Counted from the first letter of the stretch, positions 8,015 through 16,461 are shown. The stretch is DNA of 43,939 nt from Pseudomonadota bacterium (GCA_029779755.1 JAKOZZ010000257.1:1-43939), one strand, 5' to 3'. Numbers and translations are program-made. The notes: generated from the sequence alone by a model not told the origin.

Positions 8015-9057
8015 GCCTTCTTGCGGGCTGCGATCGCCGCTTCGGCGCGCTTGACCAGGTCGGGGCCGATCTGCTTCGTCCACTTCTCGACGACCGGCTT
8101 GACCGCCTGCCGGAACGCCTCCTTCTCGGCCGGCGTCAGCTCGGTGATCTTCACGCCCAGTGCGGCGGCGTCCCTGACCATCGACGTGTCGTCGGCGGTC
8201 AGCCCCTTGCGGGCGATCGCGACTTCCTGTCTGCCGGCGTCGATGGCGGCCTGGCGGACGATCTCGCGGTCGGCCGGCGTCCAGGACTCCCAGACGTCGC
8301 GGTTGACCACGTAGATCAGCGGATCGGCCACGTAGCCCCAGCGGGTGATGAACTTCTGGCCCAGCGTGTGCAGCTTGGCGGCCATGAAGATGTGCAGCGG
8401 GTTCTCCTGGCCTTCGACCGCGCCGGAGGCGAGCGCCGGCTGTGCGTCGGCCCAGGTCATCTGGGTGGGATTGGCGCCGAGCGCGGTGAACGTGTCGTTG
8501 AAGATCGGCGAGCCCACGACGCGGAACTTCAGGCCCTTCATGTCGGCGGGCGTGCGGATCTCGCGCTTGGAGTTCGTCACTTCGCGGAAGCCGTTCTCGC
8601 CCCAGGCGAGCGGCACCACGCCGGCCTTCTCGACGACCTGCAGGATGCGCTTGCCGACCTCGCCCTGCGTGAGCGCGTCCAGGCCCGCGTGGTCCTGGGT
8701 GAAGAACGGCAGCGAGAACAGGTTCAGCTCCTTGACCTGCGGCGACCAGTTGATGGTCGAGCCGACCGCCATGTCGATCACGCCCTGGCGGATCGCACTG
8801 AACTCGCGCGTCTGGTCGCCGTTGATCAGCGACACGCCCGGGTAGAGCTTGATGTTGATGCGGCCCTGGGTGCGCTCCTTGACCAGGTTGATCCAGATCT
8901 CGGCGCCCTTGCCCCAGGGGAACGCGGTGCCGACGACCGTCGACAGTCGGTACTCGGCGCGGTAGGGGGCGGCGGCGGCCGTGCGGGTGGCGATGAACGG
9001 TGCAGCGGTGATCGCGCCGCCGGCGGCGCCGGCTTTCAGAAGCGAACGACGGTCCAT
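8011..9057 (-). CDS. dctP: TRAP transporter solute-binding protein DctP, Tat signal
   Basis: A 348-residue periplasmic solute-binding protein of the DctP family. The N-terminus MDRRSLLKAGAAGG is a twin-arginine signal, followed by a hydrophobic stretch and an Ala cleavage region near residue 30. The mature part has INLVKERTQGRINIKLYPG, the carboxylate-binding region MKGLKFRVVGSPIF, and MTWADAQPALASGAVEGQE. The conserved Arg of KFRV normally pairs with the ligand carboxylate. Start 9057 is supported by GAAGGA nine bases upstream. dctP, dctQ and dctM form a tight operon with 4-base overlaps. The ligand is unknown, but the neighbouring HCCA isomerase suggests an aromatic or other organic acid. 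Confidence 0.92.
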   Translation of the reverse strand: MDRRSLLKAGAAGGAITAAPFIATRTAAAAPYRAEYRLSTVVGTAFPWGKGAEIWINLVKERTQGRINIKLYPGVSLINGDQTREFSAIRQGVIDMAVGSTINWSPQVKELNLFSLPFFTQDHAGLDALTQGEVGKRILQVVEKAGVVPLAWGENGFREVTNSKREIRTPADMKGLKFRVVGSPIFNDTFTALGANPTQMTWADAQPALASGAVEGQENPLHIFMAAKLHTLGQKFITRWGYVADPLIYVVNRDVWESWTPADREIVRQAAIDAGRQEVAIARKGLTADDTSMVRDAAALGVKITELTPAEKEAFRQAVKPVVEKWTKQIGPDLVKRAEAAIAARKKA

Positions 9058-9128
9058 GGTCTCGGGTCCTTCGGATGACGGTTCGTGTGAGACCGCGATT
9101 CTATCGCCCGCGCCCGTGCGTCCGTCCG

Positions 9129-9144
9129 GGCCCGCGCGCGGGCC
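9129..9144. terminator. GC palindrome between HCCA isomerase and dctP
   Basis: A perfect 16-bp palindrome, GGCCCGCGCGCGGGCC, in the 104-base gap between the HCCA isomerase stop and the dctP start. It could fold as a 7-bp stem with a tiny loop. It may weaken read-through or protect the downstream mRNA, giving different dctP levels. There is no T-tract, so full termination is doubtful. Confidence 0.4.
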
Positions 9145-9161
9145 GAGCGTTCGCGACCCGA

Positions 9162-9773
9162 TCACCGCGTCAGGCGGACGATCTCCTCCTCGACGTCGCG
9201 CAGGTGCTCCTTGCCGAACCAGATCTCCTTGCCGACGAAGAAGGTGGGCGAGCCGAACGCGCCGCGCTCGGCGGCCTCCTCGGTGTTGGCGAGCAGGCGC
9301 GCCTTCACGTCGGGGTCCTGGCTCTTGTCGGCGATCGCCTGCGCGTCGAGGCCGGCGGCGGCGAGCACTTCGGCGATCTGCGCGTCGTCGCTCATGTTGC
9401 GCTGCTGCTCCCACATCGCCGCGTACATCGCGTCGACGTAGCGCTCGAAGCAGCCCAGCGCCTGCGCCGCGACGGCGCCGCGCATGATCTTCAGCGTGTT
9501 GACCGGGAAGTGCGGATTGAAGCGGTACTGCGTGAGGCCGTGCTTCGCGACGAAGCGGTCGACCTCGAGCTTGTTGTAGGCCTGCTTGTTGCGGATGCCG
9601 GCGAAGGCTTCGGCCGGCGAGCGGTTGCCGGTGATCTTGAACAGACCGCCGAGCAGGATGGGCACGTACTCGAACTTCACGCCGGTGCGCGCTTCGACCT
9701 GCGGGATCACCTTGTGGCAGAAGTAGGCGTTGGGGCTGCCGAAGTCGAACAGGAACTGCACGGATACGGACAT
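9162..9773 (-). CDS. 2-hydroxychromene-2-carboxylate isomerase (DsbA-fold, kappa-GST type)
   Basis: A 203-residue thioredoxin-fold protein of the HCCA isomerase/kappa glutathione transferase family. The N-terminal FLFDFGSPNAYF at 8-18 carries Ser13 in place of a redox Cys; this is the residue that normally contacts glutathione. The end has RGAFGSPTFFVGKEIWFGKEHL at about 171-192, the cis-Pro loop of the fold. The family catalyses glutathione-dependent isomerisation in naphthalene-type breakdown, but many members sit in other aromatic or acyl-CoA pathways, so the substrate here is open. It lies between an SDR and a TRAP transporter on the same strand. Confidence 0.88.
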   Translation of the reverse strand: MSVSVQFLFDFGSPNAYFCHKVIPQVEARTGVKFEYVPILLGGLFKITGNRSPAEAFAGIRNKQAYNKLEVDRFVAKHGLTQYRFNPHFPVNTLKIMRGAVAAQALGCFERYVDAMYAAMWEQQRNMSDDAQIAEVLAAAGLDAQAIADKSQDPDVKARLLANTEEAAERGAFGSPTFFVGKEIWFGKEHLRDVEEEIVRLTR

Positions 9774-9795
9774 GGTTCGGGTCTCCTCAGGGGGT

Positions 9796-9814
9796 GTCGC
9801 GAAGCCTTCGCGAC
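9796..9814. promoter_or_regulatory. 19-bp palindrome upstream of the HCCA isomerase gene
   Basis: GTCGCGAAGCCTTCGCGAC is a perfect palindrome (9-bp arms, one central base). It lies 22 bases upstream of the HCCA isomerase start, in the 86-base gap after the SDR gene. It could be an operator for a dimeric regulator or a short hairpin in the transcript. No regulator gene is adjacent. Confidence 0.45.
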
Positions 9815-9859
9815 GTCGTGTTCATGGGATGTGCGATCGCGTTGCCGGGGGCCGGCGGT

Positions 9860-10588
9860 TCACCACGACTCCATCCACGGACGCAGCTCGGTCTCGTGCG
9901 TCCAGGCGTCGCGCGGCTGCTGATGGATGTTCCAGTAAGCCTCGGCGATGCTGTCCGGATTCAGGATGCCCTGCTGGTCCTTCAGCGCGTAGCGCTGCGG
10001 GAAATTGCTGCGGATGAACTCGGTGTCGATCGCGCCGTCGATCACGGGATGTGCGACGTGGATGCCCTTGGGCCACAGCTCGCGTGCCATGCTCTGCGCC
10101 AGCGCGCGCAGCGCGTGCTTGGCGCCGGCGAAGGCGGCGTAGCCGTCGCGTCCGCGCAGGCTGGCGGTGGCGCCGGTGAAGATGATCGTGCCGCGGCCGC
10201 GCGGCAGCATCGCCTTGGCCACTTCGCGACCCATCAGGAAGCCGCCGAAGCAGGCCATCTCCCACACCTTGAAGTACACGCGTGCGGTGGTCTCGGTGAT
10301 GCCGAAGCGCACGTTGGCACCGATGTTGAACACCGCCACCTCGATGGGGGCGATGTCGCGCTCGATCCCTGCGACGAGCGCGACCATCTCGTCCTCCTTG
10401 CGCGCGTCGCTGCCGAACGCGTGCGCTTCGCCGCCCTCGGCGCGGATCTGTTCGACCAGCGGCTGCAGCTTGTCGACGCTGCGGCGGGTCACGCACGCGA
10501 CGTAGCCTTCGCGTGCGAAGCGCCGGGCCACGGCACCGCCGGTGGCGTCGCCTGCACCGATCACCAGGATCGCTTTCCTGTCATTCAT
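9860..10588 (-). CDS. SDR family protein lacking the catalytic tyrosine
   Basis: A 242-residue short-chain dehydrogenase/reductase fold protein. The N-terminal nucleotide-binding segment is ILVIGAGDATGGAVARRFA at 7-25. The usual NNAG appears as NIGAN at 88-92. The active-site region reads GATASLRGRDGYAAFAGAK at 139-157; the catalytic Lys is Lys157, but the position four before it is Phe153, not Tyr. A Tyr does occur at 150. Members with FxxxK are either inactive or use other chemistry. GGAGGA six bases before ATG 10588 fixes the start over upstream ATGs. Co-directional with the HCCA isomerase and TRAP genes. Substrate unknown. Confidence 0.85.
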   Translation of the reverse strand: MNDRKAILVIGAGDATGGAVARRFAREGYVACVTRRSVDKLQPLVEQIRAEGGEAHAFGSDARKEDEMVALVAGIERDIAPIEVAVFNIGANVRFGITETTARVYFKVWEMACFGGFLMGREVAKAMLPRGRGTIIFTGATASLRGRDGYAAFAGAKHALRALAQSMARELWPKGIHVAHPVIDGAIDTEFIRSNFPQRYALKDQQGILNPDSIAEAYWNIHQQPRDAWTHETELRPWMESW

Positions 10589-10664
10589 GCGCCGTCCTCC
10601 GCGTGTTCGTTGCAGACGATTGTAGCTACAAAGGAACGTGGCCGGGGCCTGCGCACCGTGACGA

Positions 10665-11633
10665 TCAGTCCGTCGATCCGAGCACCGTGCGCAACGCGTG
10701 ATAGAGCGCCCCGCCATCGGCGAGGACGACATAGTGCGCACCGGCGGCGCATGCGGCAATGGCGGCGCTGATGACCAGTGTGTGCGTGAGCTCCGATGAC
10801 GCGACCCGTACCGCTTCGCCGGGCTGGATCGCATGCTCGGCGGTGCGCGGGCCAAAGCCGACCTCGATGCGTGGCGGCAGCGCGCGCCAGGTGCCGGTGA
10901 CGGTCACGGTGCAGCCGACCGGGATCGCGCGCTCGGCGAACATCCACGGGCGTTCACGCAGCCGCGCCAGGTAGTGCTCGGGGGTGGGATCGCTGGCGTC
11001 CATCTGCAGCGCGTCTGCCGCACGCCGGTCGACGAGATGGGCGGGCAGCGCATCGGCGCCGTGGTCCCGCAGTGCTGCGACCGCGTGAAGGTCGACGTCC
11101 GTCAGATCGGGGGCGATCTGCCAGACGGTGTTCGCCAGGTGCCGGGCCGCGTCGCACAATGCGGCTTCGCCAGCGTGCTGCACTTCGGGGAAGTGACGCA
11201 GCGTCGGGGTGCCTGATAGCGCGAGGCGCATGCTTCCCGTGTCGAGCAGGCTGGCGACCGAGGCCCGACCGCGCCAGCCTGGGCTGCCCTGGCGGACGTC
11301 GTTGTGGTGCTCGGTGGTGCGCGCGCGATACTCCATGGCCACCGCATCCAGGTGACCGAAGGGTGTGCGCAGCGCCTCGCCGTGCGGGCGGATCGTTCCG
11401 CTGAGCCGGACCGTGGCCCCGTCCTGCCAGCCCGACGGATCGGTCTCGGGGGCCATGCGCCGCCGCAGGGCGACGACGACGCCGTGCACGCAGCCGACGG
11501 CCAGGGTTGCGAGCACCGCGAGAACCGTCGACACGACCCATGTGTGCGTGCGCCCGAGCGCCGGCACGTGCTGCAACTCGAACGTCAGCGCTGCGGCGAA
11601 CACCACGGTCAGGAACAGACAACCTCCGAGCAT
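10665..11633 (-). CDS. Conserved membrane protein, weakly GIDE-like
   Basis: A 322-residue protein not firmly recognised. Two hydrophobic segments at the N-terminus (about 3-20 and 32-55) are followed by a basic RRR, a soluble region of roughly 220 residues and a third hydrophobic segment near 285-305. The soluble region opens with ATVRLSGTIRPHGEALRTPF and a later VAMEYRARTTE. This resembles the GIDE-type domain of bacterial relatives of the MULAN membrane protein, but the similarity is weak and there is no RING finger. AGGAG six bases before ATG 11633 fixes the start. Divergent from the Ca2+ ATPase gene. An antisense open frame running upstream of this start is a shadow of the ATPase gene. 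Confidence 0.65.
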   Translation of the reverse strand: MLGGCLFLTVVFAAALTFELQHVPALGRTHTWVVSTVLAVLATLAVGCVHGVVVALRRRMAPETDPSGWQDGATVRLSGTIRPHGEALRTPFGHLDAVAMEYRARTTEHHNDVRQGSPGWRGRASVASLLDTGSMRLALSGTPTLRHFPEVQHAGEAALCDAARHLANTVWQIAPDLTDVDLHAVAALRDHGADALPAHLVDRRAADALQMDASDPTPEHYLARLRERPWMFAERAIPVGCTVTVTGTWRALPPRIEVGFGPRTAEHAIQPGEAVRVASSELTHTLVISAAIAACAAGAHYVVLADGGALYHALRTVLGSTD

Positions 11634-11762
11634 CGCGGTCTCCTCTGCGCCCGGGTGCGGCGTGCCCGGGCGCGTCATCGTAGGACGGAACGGAGCGCCG
11701 TGCAGAATGTGCTTCTGCATCGGGTTGAAGCGGTCTGCCTTCGGGCGCGGGAGTGGCGGCAC

Positions 11763-14534
11763 ATGGACGAGCGCAGGGCTCTGCAGGACGTGATCGTGCC
11801 GGGCGGTCCCGGAACCGTCGACGCGCACCTGCGCGAGGCGCATGCGGTGGCGGACGCCCTCGAGGTGGATCCCGGCCACGGGCTCGACGCGGCCCAGGCC
11901 GCCGCCCGCATGGCCCGGCATGGTCCGAACGAACTCGCCGAGCGTGCCGCCCGCGGGCCGTGGGGGCTGCTGCTCGACCAGTTCCGCGACTTCATGATCC
12001 TGGTGCTCATCGCGGCCGCCGTGATCTCGGGTCTGATCGGCGACCTGGTCGACACGCTGGCCATCCTCGTGATCGTGGTGCTGAACGCGCTGATCGGGTT
12101 CGTGCAGGCGTGGCGCGCCGACCGGGCGATGGCGGCGTTGCGGCGTCTGGCCGCCGCGCACGCCACCGTGCTGCGCGACGGCCACGTGCAGGTGCTGCCG
12201 GCCGGCGCGCTCGTGCCCGGCGACATCGTGCTGCTCGAGGCGGGCAACCAGGTGCCGGCCGACCTGCGCCTGCTGGAGGTTGCGCAGTTGCGTGTCGACG
12301 AGTCTGCGCTGACCGGTGAATCGGTCACCGTGCACAAGGAGGTGGCGGCGCTGCACGCCGGGGCCTCGGCGCTGGGCGATCGCATCAACCTCGCCTTCAA
12401 GGGCACCAGCGTCGCGCACGGCCGTGGACGTGGCGTGGTGATTGCGACCGGCATGGCCACCGAGCTGGGCCGCGTGGCAGGACTGCTCGACGAGGGCGGC
12501 GAGCGCAGCACCCCGCTGCAGCAGCGGCTGGCGGCGTTCGGGCGCCGTCTGGCGCTGGTGGTCATCGCGATCTGTGTGGTGATCTTCGCGGTGGGCGTGC
12601 TCCGCGGTGAGGCGCCGCTGCTGATGATCCTGACCGCCGTGAGCCTGGCCGTGGCCGCGATCCCGGAGGCGCTGCCGGCGGTGGTGACGGTGCTGCTGGC
12701 GCTTGGGGCGCGCGAGATGGTCCGACTGAACGCCCTGATCCGGCGGTTGCCGTCGGTCGAGACGCTCGGATCGGTGTCGACCATCTGTTCGGACAAGACC
12801 GGCACGCTCACGCAGAACCGGATGCAGGTCGACGCGCTGGTCGTGCCCGGCGCGTGCTGGGCGCCCGGCCCGCGGGCGCCGGGCGCGGCCTTCGTCGAAC
12901 TGCTGCGGGCGGCAGGGCTGTGCAACGACGCGAGCCGGGGCACGGACGGGACCTGGCAGGGCGATCCGACCGAGACCGCGCTGGCGCAGGCGGCATGGGA
13001 CGCCGGGGCGATCGGAACGCCGACGGCCGCGTCCGACGGCGATGGCGAGCGCCCCGCGTCGGAGGAATGGCCCCGTGTGCACGAGTTCCCGTTCGATTCC
13101 GAGCGCAAGCGGATGACCACGGTGCACGCGCACGACGGCGGCTTCGTCGCGTATACGAAAGGCGCGCCCGAGTCGGTGATCGGACGCTGCGTGGTCAACT
13201 GGCCGTCGGAGGATGCGTGCGCCGTGGATGCGCCTGACGGCGTCGGCGTCGGCGTCGGCGGCGCGTTCGACGCGGCGGCGTGGCTGCAGACCGCCGAGGC
13301 GATGGCTGCGCGCGGGCTGCGCGTGCTCGCGCTCGCGCGTCGTGCCCACCCGCACGGATGCCCGGCGTCGCAGGCCGACACCGTCGAGTCGGAGATGCAG
13401 TTCATCGGTCTGGTCGGTCTGATCGATCCCCCGCGGCCGGAAGCCGCCGAGGCGGTCGCCGACTGCCTGACCGCAGGCATCACGCCGGTGATGATCACCG
13501 GCGATCATCCGGCCACCGCGCGGGCGATCGCGTTGCGCCTGGGCATCGTCGGCGCGGGCGATGCGCCGGTGCTGACCGGCGTCGAACTGGCGGCGCTCGA
13601 CGATGCGACGCTGCGCGAGCGCGTGACGACCGTGCGGGTGTACGCACGGGTCGATCCCGCGCAGAAGATCCGCATCGTCGAGGCCCTGCAGGGGCGCGGC
13701 CGGTTCGTCGCGATGACGGGCGACGGCGTCAACGATGCGCCGGCGCTCAAGCGTGCCGACATCGGCGTTGCGATGGGGCGCAACGGCACCGACGTGGCAC
13801 GCGAGGCCTCGAGTCTGGTGCTGCTGGACGACAACTTCGCGACCATCGTGGCGGCGGTGCGCGAAGGTCGCCGCATCTTCGACAACATCCGCAAGTTCGT
13901 GCGCTACGCGATGACCGGCAACTCGGGCGAGATCTGGACGATCTTCCTCGCGCCGCTGGTGGGGTTGCCGATTCCGCTGCTGCCGATCCACATCCTGTGG
14001 GTGAACCTGGTGACCGACGGACTGCCCGGCCTGGCGCTGGCGGCCGAGCCGGCCGAGCGCGGCATCATGCAGCGGCCGCCGCGCCCGCCCGACGAGAGCC
14101 TGTTCGCGAACGGGATGTGGCAGCACATCCTGGGCATCGGCCTGCTGATCGGCGGGCTGTGTCTGGGCGTGCAGGCCTGGGCGCTGTCGCACGGCAATGC
14201 GCATGCGCAGTCGATGGTGTTCACCGTGCTGACGCTGTCGCAGATGGCGCACGTGCTGGCGATCCGTTCCGAGCACCGCTCGCTGCTGCGCATCGGGCTG
14301 ATGTCGAACCGGCCGCTGCTGGGCGCGGTGCTGCTGACCTTCGGACTGCAGCTGGCGACGCTCTACGTTCCCGTGCTCAACCCGGTGTTCCAGACGCAGC
14401 CGCTGTCGGCCCTGGAACTGGCGGTGTGCTGCGCGGCCGCGCTGGTGGTTTTCGTGACGGTGGAGCTGGAGAAGTCGTGGCGGCGCCGGCGTGCGCGGTC
14501 TGCGTCCGACAAGGCACCGGACGCGCCGGGCTGA
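11763..14534 (+). CDS. P2-type Ca2+-transporting ATPase
   Basis: A 923-residue P-type ATPase of the inner membrane. Motifs are TGES at 184-187 (actuator), VAAIPEALP in M4 at 297-305, the phosphorylated aspartate in SDKTGTLTQN (Asp344), FPFDSERKRM in the nucleotide domain, TGDGVNDAPALK, and in M6 ILWVNLVTDGLPGLAL. PEALP in M4 with N..TD in M6 and NSGEIW in M5 match P2A Ca2+ pumps of the SERCA/PMR1/LMCA1 group rather than Na,K or heavy-metal pumps. The likely role is Ca2+ export. ATG 11763 is chosen for the upstream GGGAG. An internal hexanucleotide run near 13239-13259 encodes GVGVGVGG in a loop. Confidence 0.92.
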   Translation: MDERRALQDVIVPGGPGTVDAHLREAHAVADALEVDPGHGLDAAQAAARMARHGPNELAERAARGPWGLLLDQFRDFMILVLIAAAVISGLIGDLVDTLAILVIVVLNALIGFVQAWRADRAMAALRRLAAAHATVLRDGHVQVLPAGALVPGDIVLLEAGNQVPADLRLLEVAQLRVDESALTGESVTVHKEVAALHAGASALGDRINLAFKGTSVAHGRGRGVVIATGMATELGRVAGLLDEGGERSTPLQQRLAAFGRRLALVVIAICVVIFAVGVLRGEAPLLMILTAVSLAVAAIPEALPAVVTVLLALGAREMVRLNALIRRLPSVETLGSVSTICSDKTGTLTQNRMQVDALVVPGACWAPGPRAPGAAFVELLRAAGLCNDASRGTDGTWQGDPTETALAQAAWDAGAIGTPTAASDGDGERPASEEWPRVHEFPFDSERKRMTTVHAHDGGFVAYTKGAPESVIGRCVVNWPSEDACAVDAPDGVGVGVGGAFDAAAWLQTAEAMAARGLRVLALARRAHPHGCPASQADTVESEMQFIGLVGLIDPPRPEAAEAVADCLTAGITPVMITGDHPATARAIALRLGIVGAGDAPVLTGVELAALDDATLRERVTTVRVYARVDPAQKIRIVEALQGRGRFVAMTGDGVNDAPALKRADIGVAMGRNGTDVAREASSLVLLDDNFATIVAAVREGRRIFDNIRKFVRYAMTGNSGEIWTIFLAPLVGLPIPLLPIHILWVNLVTDGLPGLALAAEPAERGIMQRPPRPPDESLFANGMWQHILGIGLLIGGLCLGVQAWALSHGNAHAQSMVFTVLTLSQMAHVLAIRSEHRSLLRIGLMSNRPLLGAVLLTFGLQLATLYVPVLNPVFQTQPLSALELAVCCAAALVVFVTVELEKSWRRRRARSASDKAPDAPG

Positions 14535-14560
14535 GCGGCGGCGCGCACGGAGGCAGCCGA

Positions 14561-14566
14561 TATACT
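14561..14566 (+). promoter_or_regulatory. Candidate -10 box before the AbrB-family gene
   Basis: TATACT stands out in very GC-rich DNA, 27 bases after the ATPase stop and about 80 bases before the AbrB-family start. No convincing -35 box was found at the right distance. It suggests the AbrB-family gene has its own promoter. Confidence 0.35.
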
Positions 14567-14643
14567 GCCGCGCTTTCCCCCCGATCCTGCCGCCGAATGA
14601 TGCCTGCCGACGTATCGCAGGGGCGCGCCGCGCGCCCGGCGAC

Positions 14644-15759
14644 GTGAGCCTCGTGCGCCTGTCCGACCGACTGCGGTCCCCCGCCCTGTGGGCGTTCGCG
14701 CGTGCGCTGGCGATCGCGGTGCCGGCCGGGGCGCTGTGCGCCGCGCTGAAGACGCCGCTGCCGTGGATGATCGGCCCATTGGTGGCGTGTGCGATCGCCA
14801 GCGGCTCGGGCATGCGCCTGCTGTGCCCGGCGCCGGTGCGCTGCGCCGGGCTGTGGGCGATCGGCACGGCCCTGGGCCTGTTCTTCACGCCGGCGGTGCT
14901 GCTGCGCATGGCGCAGCAGGCGCCCGCGATCGTGGCGGGCGTCGTCTGGTCGATCCTGCTGGGGCTGGCGTTCGCCTGGGCGCTGCGCCGCTTCGCGCAG
15001 CTCGACCCGCCCACGGCCTTCTTCGCCGGCGCCATCGGCGGCGCCTCCGAGATGGCGCTGCAGGGCGAGCGCAACGGCGGCACGGTCGAGACGATTGCCG
15101 CGGTGCACAGCCTGCGCATCCTGCTGGTGGTGATCGCGGTGCCGTTTGCGTTCAAGTGGCTGGGCGTGCGCGGCACGGACGTCTACGAGCACGTGGCGCG
15201 GCGCATCGACTACGACGGCCTCGCAGTGCTCATTGCGGCCACCGTCGGCGGTGCGCTGGTGCTGCGGTGGGCGCGCTCGCCCAACCCCTGGGTGCTGGGG
15301 CCGCTGCTCGTGTCGATCGTGCTGACCGGGGCGGGGCTGTGGTTCTCGGCGCTGCCGCCGTGGATGATCACCACCGGCCAGGTCTTCATCGGCATCTCGC
15401 TGGGCACGCGCTTCCGGCCGGGGTTCTTTCGCCGTGCGCCCCGCCCGCTGGGGGTCGCGCTGGTCTCGACGCTGGTCGGCATTCCCGTGACCGCCGCGTT
15501 CGGCTGGGGATTGGGCGCGCTCACCGGCGTGGCGCCGGCGACGATGGTGCTGGCGACCGCCCCGGGCGGCATCGCCGAGATGAGCCTCACGGCGAAGATG
15601 CTCGCGCTGGGGGTGCCGGTCGTGACGGTGTTCCACGTCGCGCGGGTCGTGTTCCTGGTGCTGGCCGGCAACCTGGTCTACCGGCTGATCGCGGCGCGGG
15701 TGGGCTGGCCGCACGTGCACGCGCGGCGCGCGCCCGTGCGGGCCGGGGACGACGACTAG
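14644..15759 (+). CDS. AbrB-family membrane protein
   Basis: A 371-residue polytopic membrane protein of the AbrB family (Pfam AbrB, a membrane family unrelated to the Bacillus AbrB DNA-binding regulator). The two halves repeat the same topology: LKTPLPWMIGPLVACA near 40-55 with AFFAGAIGGASEMALQ near 130, and NPWVLGPLLVSIVLT near 220 with LATAPGGIAEMSLTAKMLALG near 305. These internal repeats are typical of the family, whose transport substrate is not established. There is no ATG in a useful place. GTG 14644 is chosen, with GTG 14653 as an alternative, and no clear Shine-Dalgarno. It overlaps the convergent asparaginase-like gene by four bases. Confidence 0.85.
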   Translation: MSLVRLSDRLRSPALWAFARALAIAVPAGALCAALKTPLPWMIGPLVACAIASGSGMRLLCPAPVRCAGLWAIGTALGLFFTPAVLLRMAQQAPAIVAGVVWSILLGLAFAWALRRFAQLDPPTAFFAGAIGGASEMALQGERNGGTVETIAAVHSLRILLVVIAVPFAFKWLGVRGTDVYEHVARRIDYDGLAVLIAATVGGALVLRWARSPNPWVLGPLLVSIVLTGAGLWFSALPPWMITTGQVFIGISLGTRFRPGFFRRAPRPLGVALVSTLVGIPVTAAFGWGLGALTGVAPATMVLATAPGGIAEMSLTAKMLALGVPVVTVFHVARVVFLVLAGNLVYRLIAARVGWPHVHARRAPVRAGDDD

Positions 15760-16310
15760 CCGGTCGGCCCTGCGCGGTCCGATCCGGGCGCGATCGCCTC
15801 GAAGCGCCCCAGCGCACGGTTCTTGCGCACGCGGTCCCAGGCGAACGCGCAGCCCTGCATCGCCACGTACACTCCGGGCGGCAGGCTGCGCGCGCAGCCG
15901 ATCGCATGGCCCAGGTTGAACAGCGCGTCGGACCCTTCGATGTCGTAGGGGACCATCGCGCCCGTGAGCACGATCGTCGCGGGCAGCGCGGCGGCGCCGA
16001 GCACGCGCGCCGTGTCCACCATCGTGTCGGTGCCGTGCACGATCACGATCGCCGGCTCGGGGGCGCCGCGGCAGGCCGCGAGCAGCTGCTGGCGGTGGTC
16101 GTCGTCCATGTCGAGGCTGTCGATCTGCATCTGCACGTCGACGGTCACGCCGCCGTCGAGGCGGGCGCGCCGGACGATGGCCTCCAGGTGACTGTGGCCG
16201 AAGGTCAGCTGTCCGGCGACCGGGTCGTAGCGCTTGTCGAAGGTGCCGCCGGCGGCGATCAGGCGCAGGGGCGGGGCTGCGGCGTGGGCGCTGGTATCGG
16301 GTGCGGGCAT
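15756..16310 (-). CDS. Single-domain asparaginase-like protein
   Basis: A 184-residue protein matching only the N-terminal catalytic domain of bacterial L-asparaginases. AAGGTFDKRYD at 19-29 holds the first active-site Thr (Thr23), and VHGTDTMVDTARVL at 91-104 holds the TDT motif (Thr95, Asp96). VLTGAMVPYDIEGSDALFNLG at 114-134 follows the usual pattern. Classical asparaginases are about 330 residues, so the C-terminal domain that completes the active site in the tetramer is missing. Stand-alone short homologues are common in proteobacteria and their activity is uncertain. GAGGAG lies just before ATG 16310, inside the last degenerate unit of a tandem repeat. Confidence 0.8.
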   Translation of the reverse strand: MPAPDTSAHAAAPPLRLIAAGGTFDKRYDPVAGQLTFGHSHLEAIVRRARLDGGVTVDVQMQIDSLDMDDDHRQQLLAACRGAPEPAIVIVHGTDTMVDTARVLGAAALPATIVLTGAMVPYDIEGSDALFNLGHAIGCARSLPPGVYVAMQGCAFAWDRVRKNRALGRFEAIAPGSDRAGPTG

Positions 16311-16320
16311 GGTGCTCCTC

Positions 16321-16353
16321 GGGTGTTCTTCGGGTGTTCTTCGGGTGTTCTTC
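16321..16353. repeat. 11-bp perfect tandem repeat, 3 copies
   Basis: Three perfect copies of gggtgttcttc. On the minus strand they read gaagaacaccc, and the next, degenerate unit (gaggagcacca) contains the ribosome binding site and start region of the asparaginase-like gene. The array therefore lies in that gene's 5' leader. Confidence 0.9.
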
Positions 16354-16379
16354 GCGGTTGCCTCGGGGGCGTTCCCGGC

Positions 16380-16440
16380 CTTCGTCTGGAGTCTTCGTCA
16401 GCGACCTTCGTCAGCGACCTTCGTCTGCGACCTTCGTCGG
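16380..16440. repeat. 13-bp tandem array, about 4.7 copies
   Basis: Units of cttcgtcagcgac, the inner two identical and the outer ones diverged, between the PPOX and asparaginase-like genes. It shares the 13-base period of the array at 551-641, but the sequence is unrelated. It lies downstream of the PPOX stop codon and upstream of the asparaginase-like start, both on the minus strand. Confidence 0.85.
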
Positions 16441-16461
16441 GGGCGGGACCGGGGGCTGGCC

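Noticed and set aside
10665-15176. A 1503-codon open frame on the minus strand
   Set aside because: Only the last 322 codons (from 11633) look like protein. The rest is antisense to the Ca2+ ATPase and AbrB-family genes and is an effect of high GC content.
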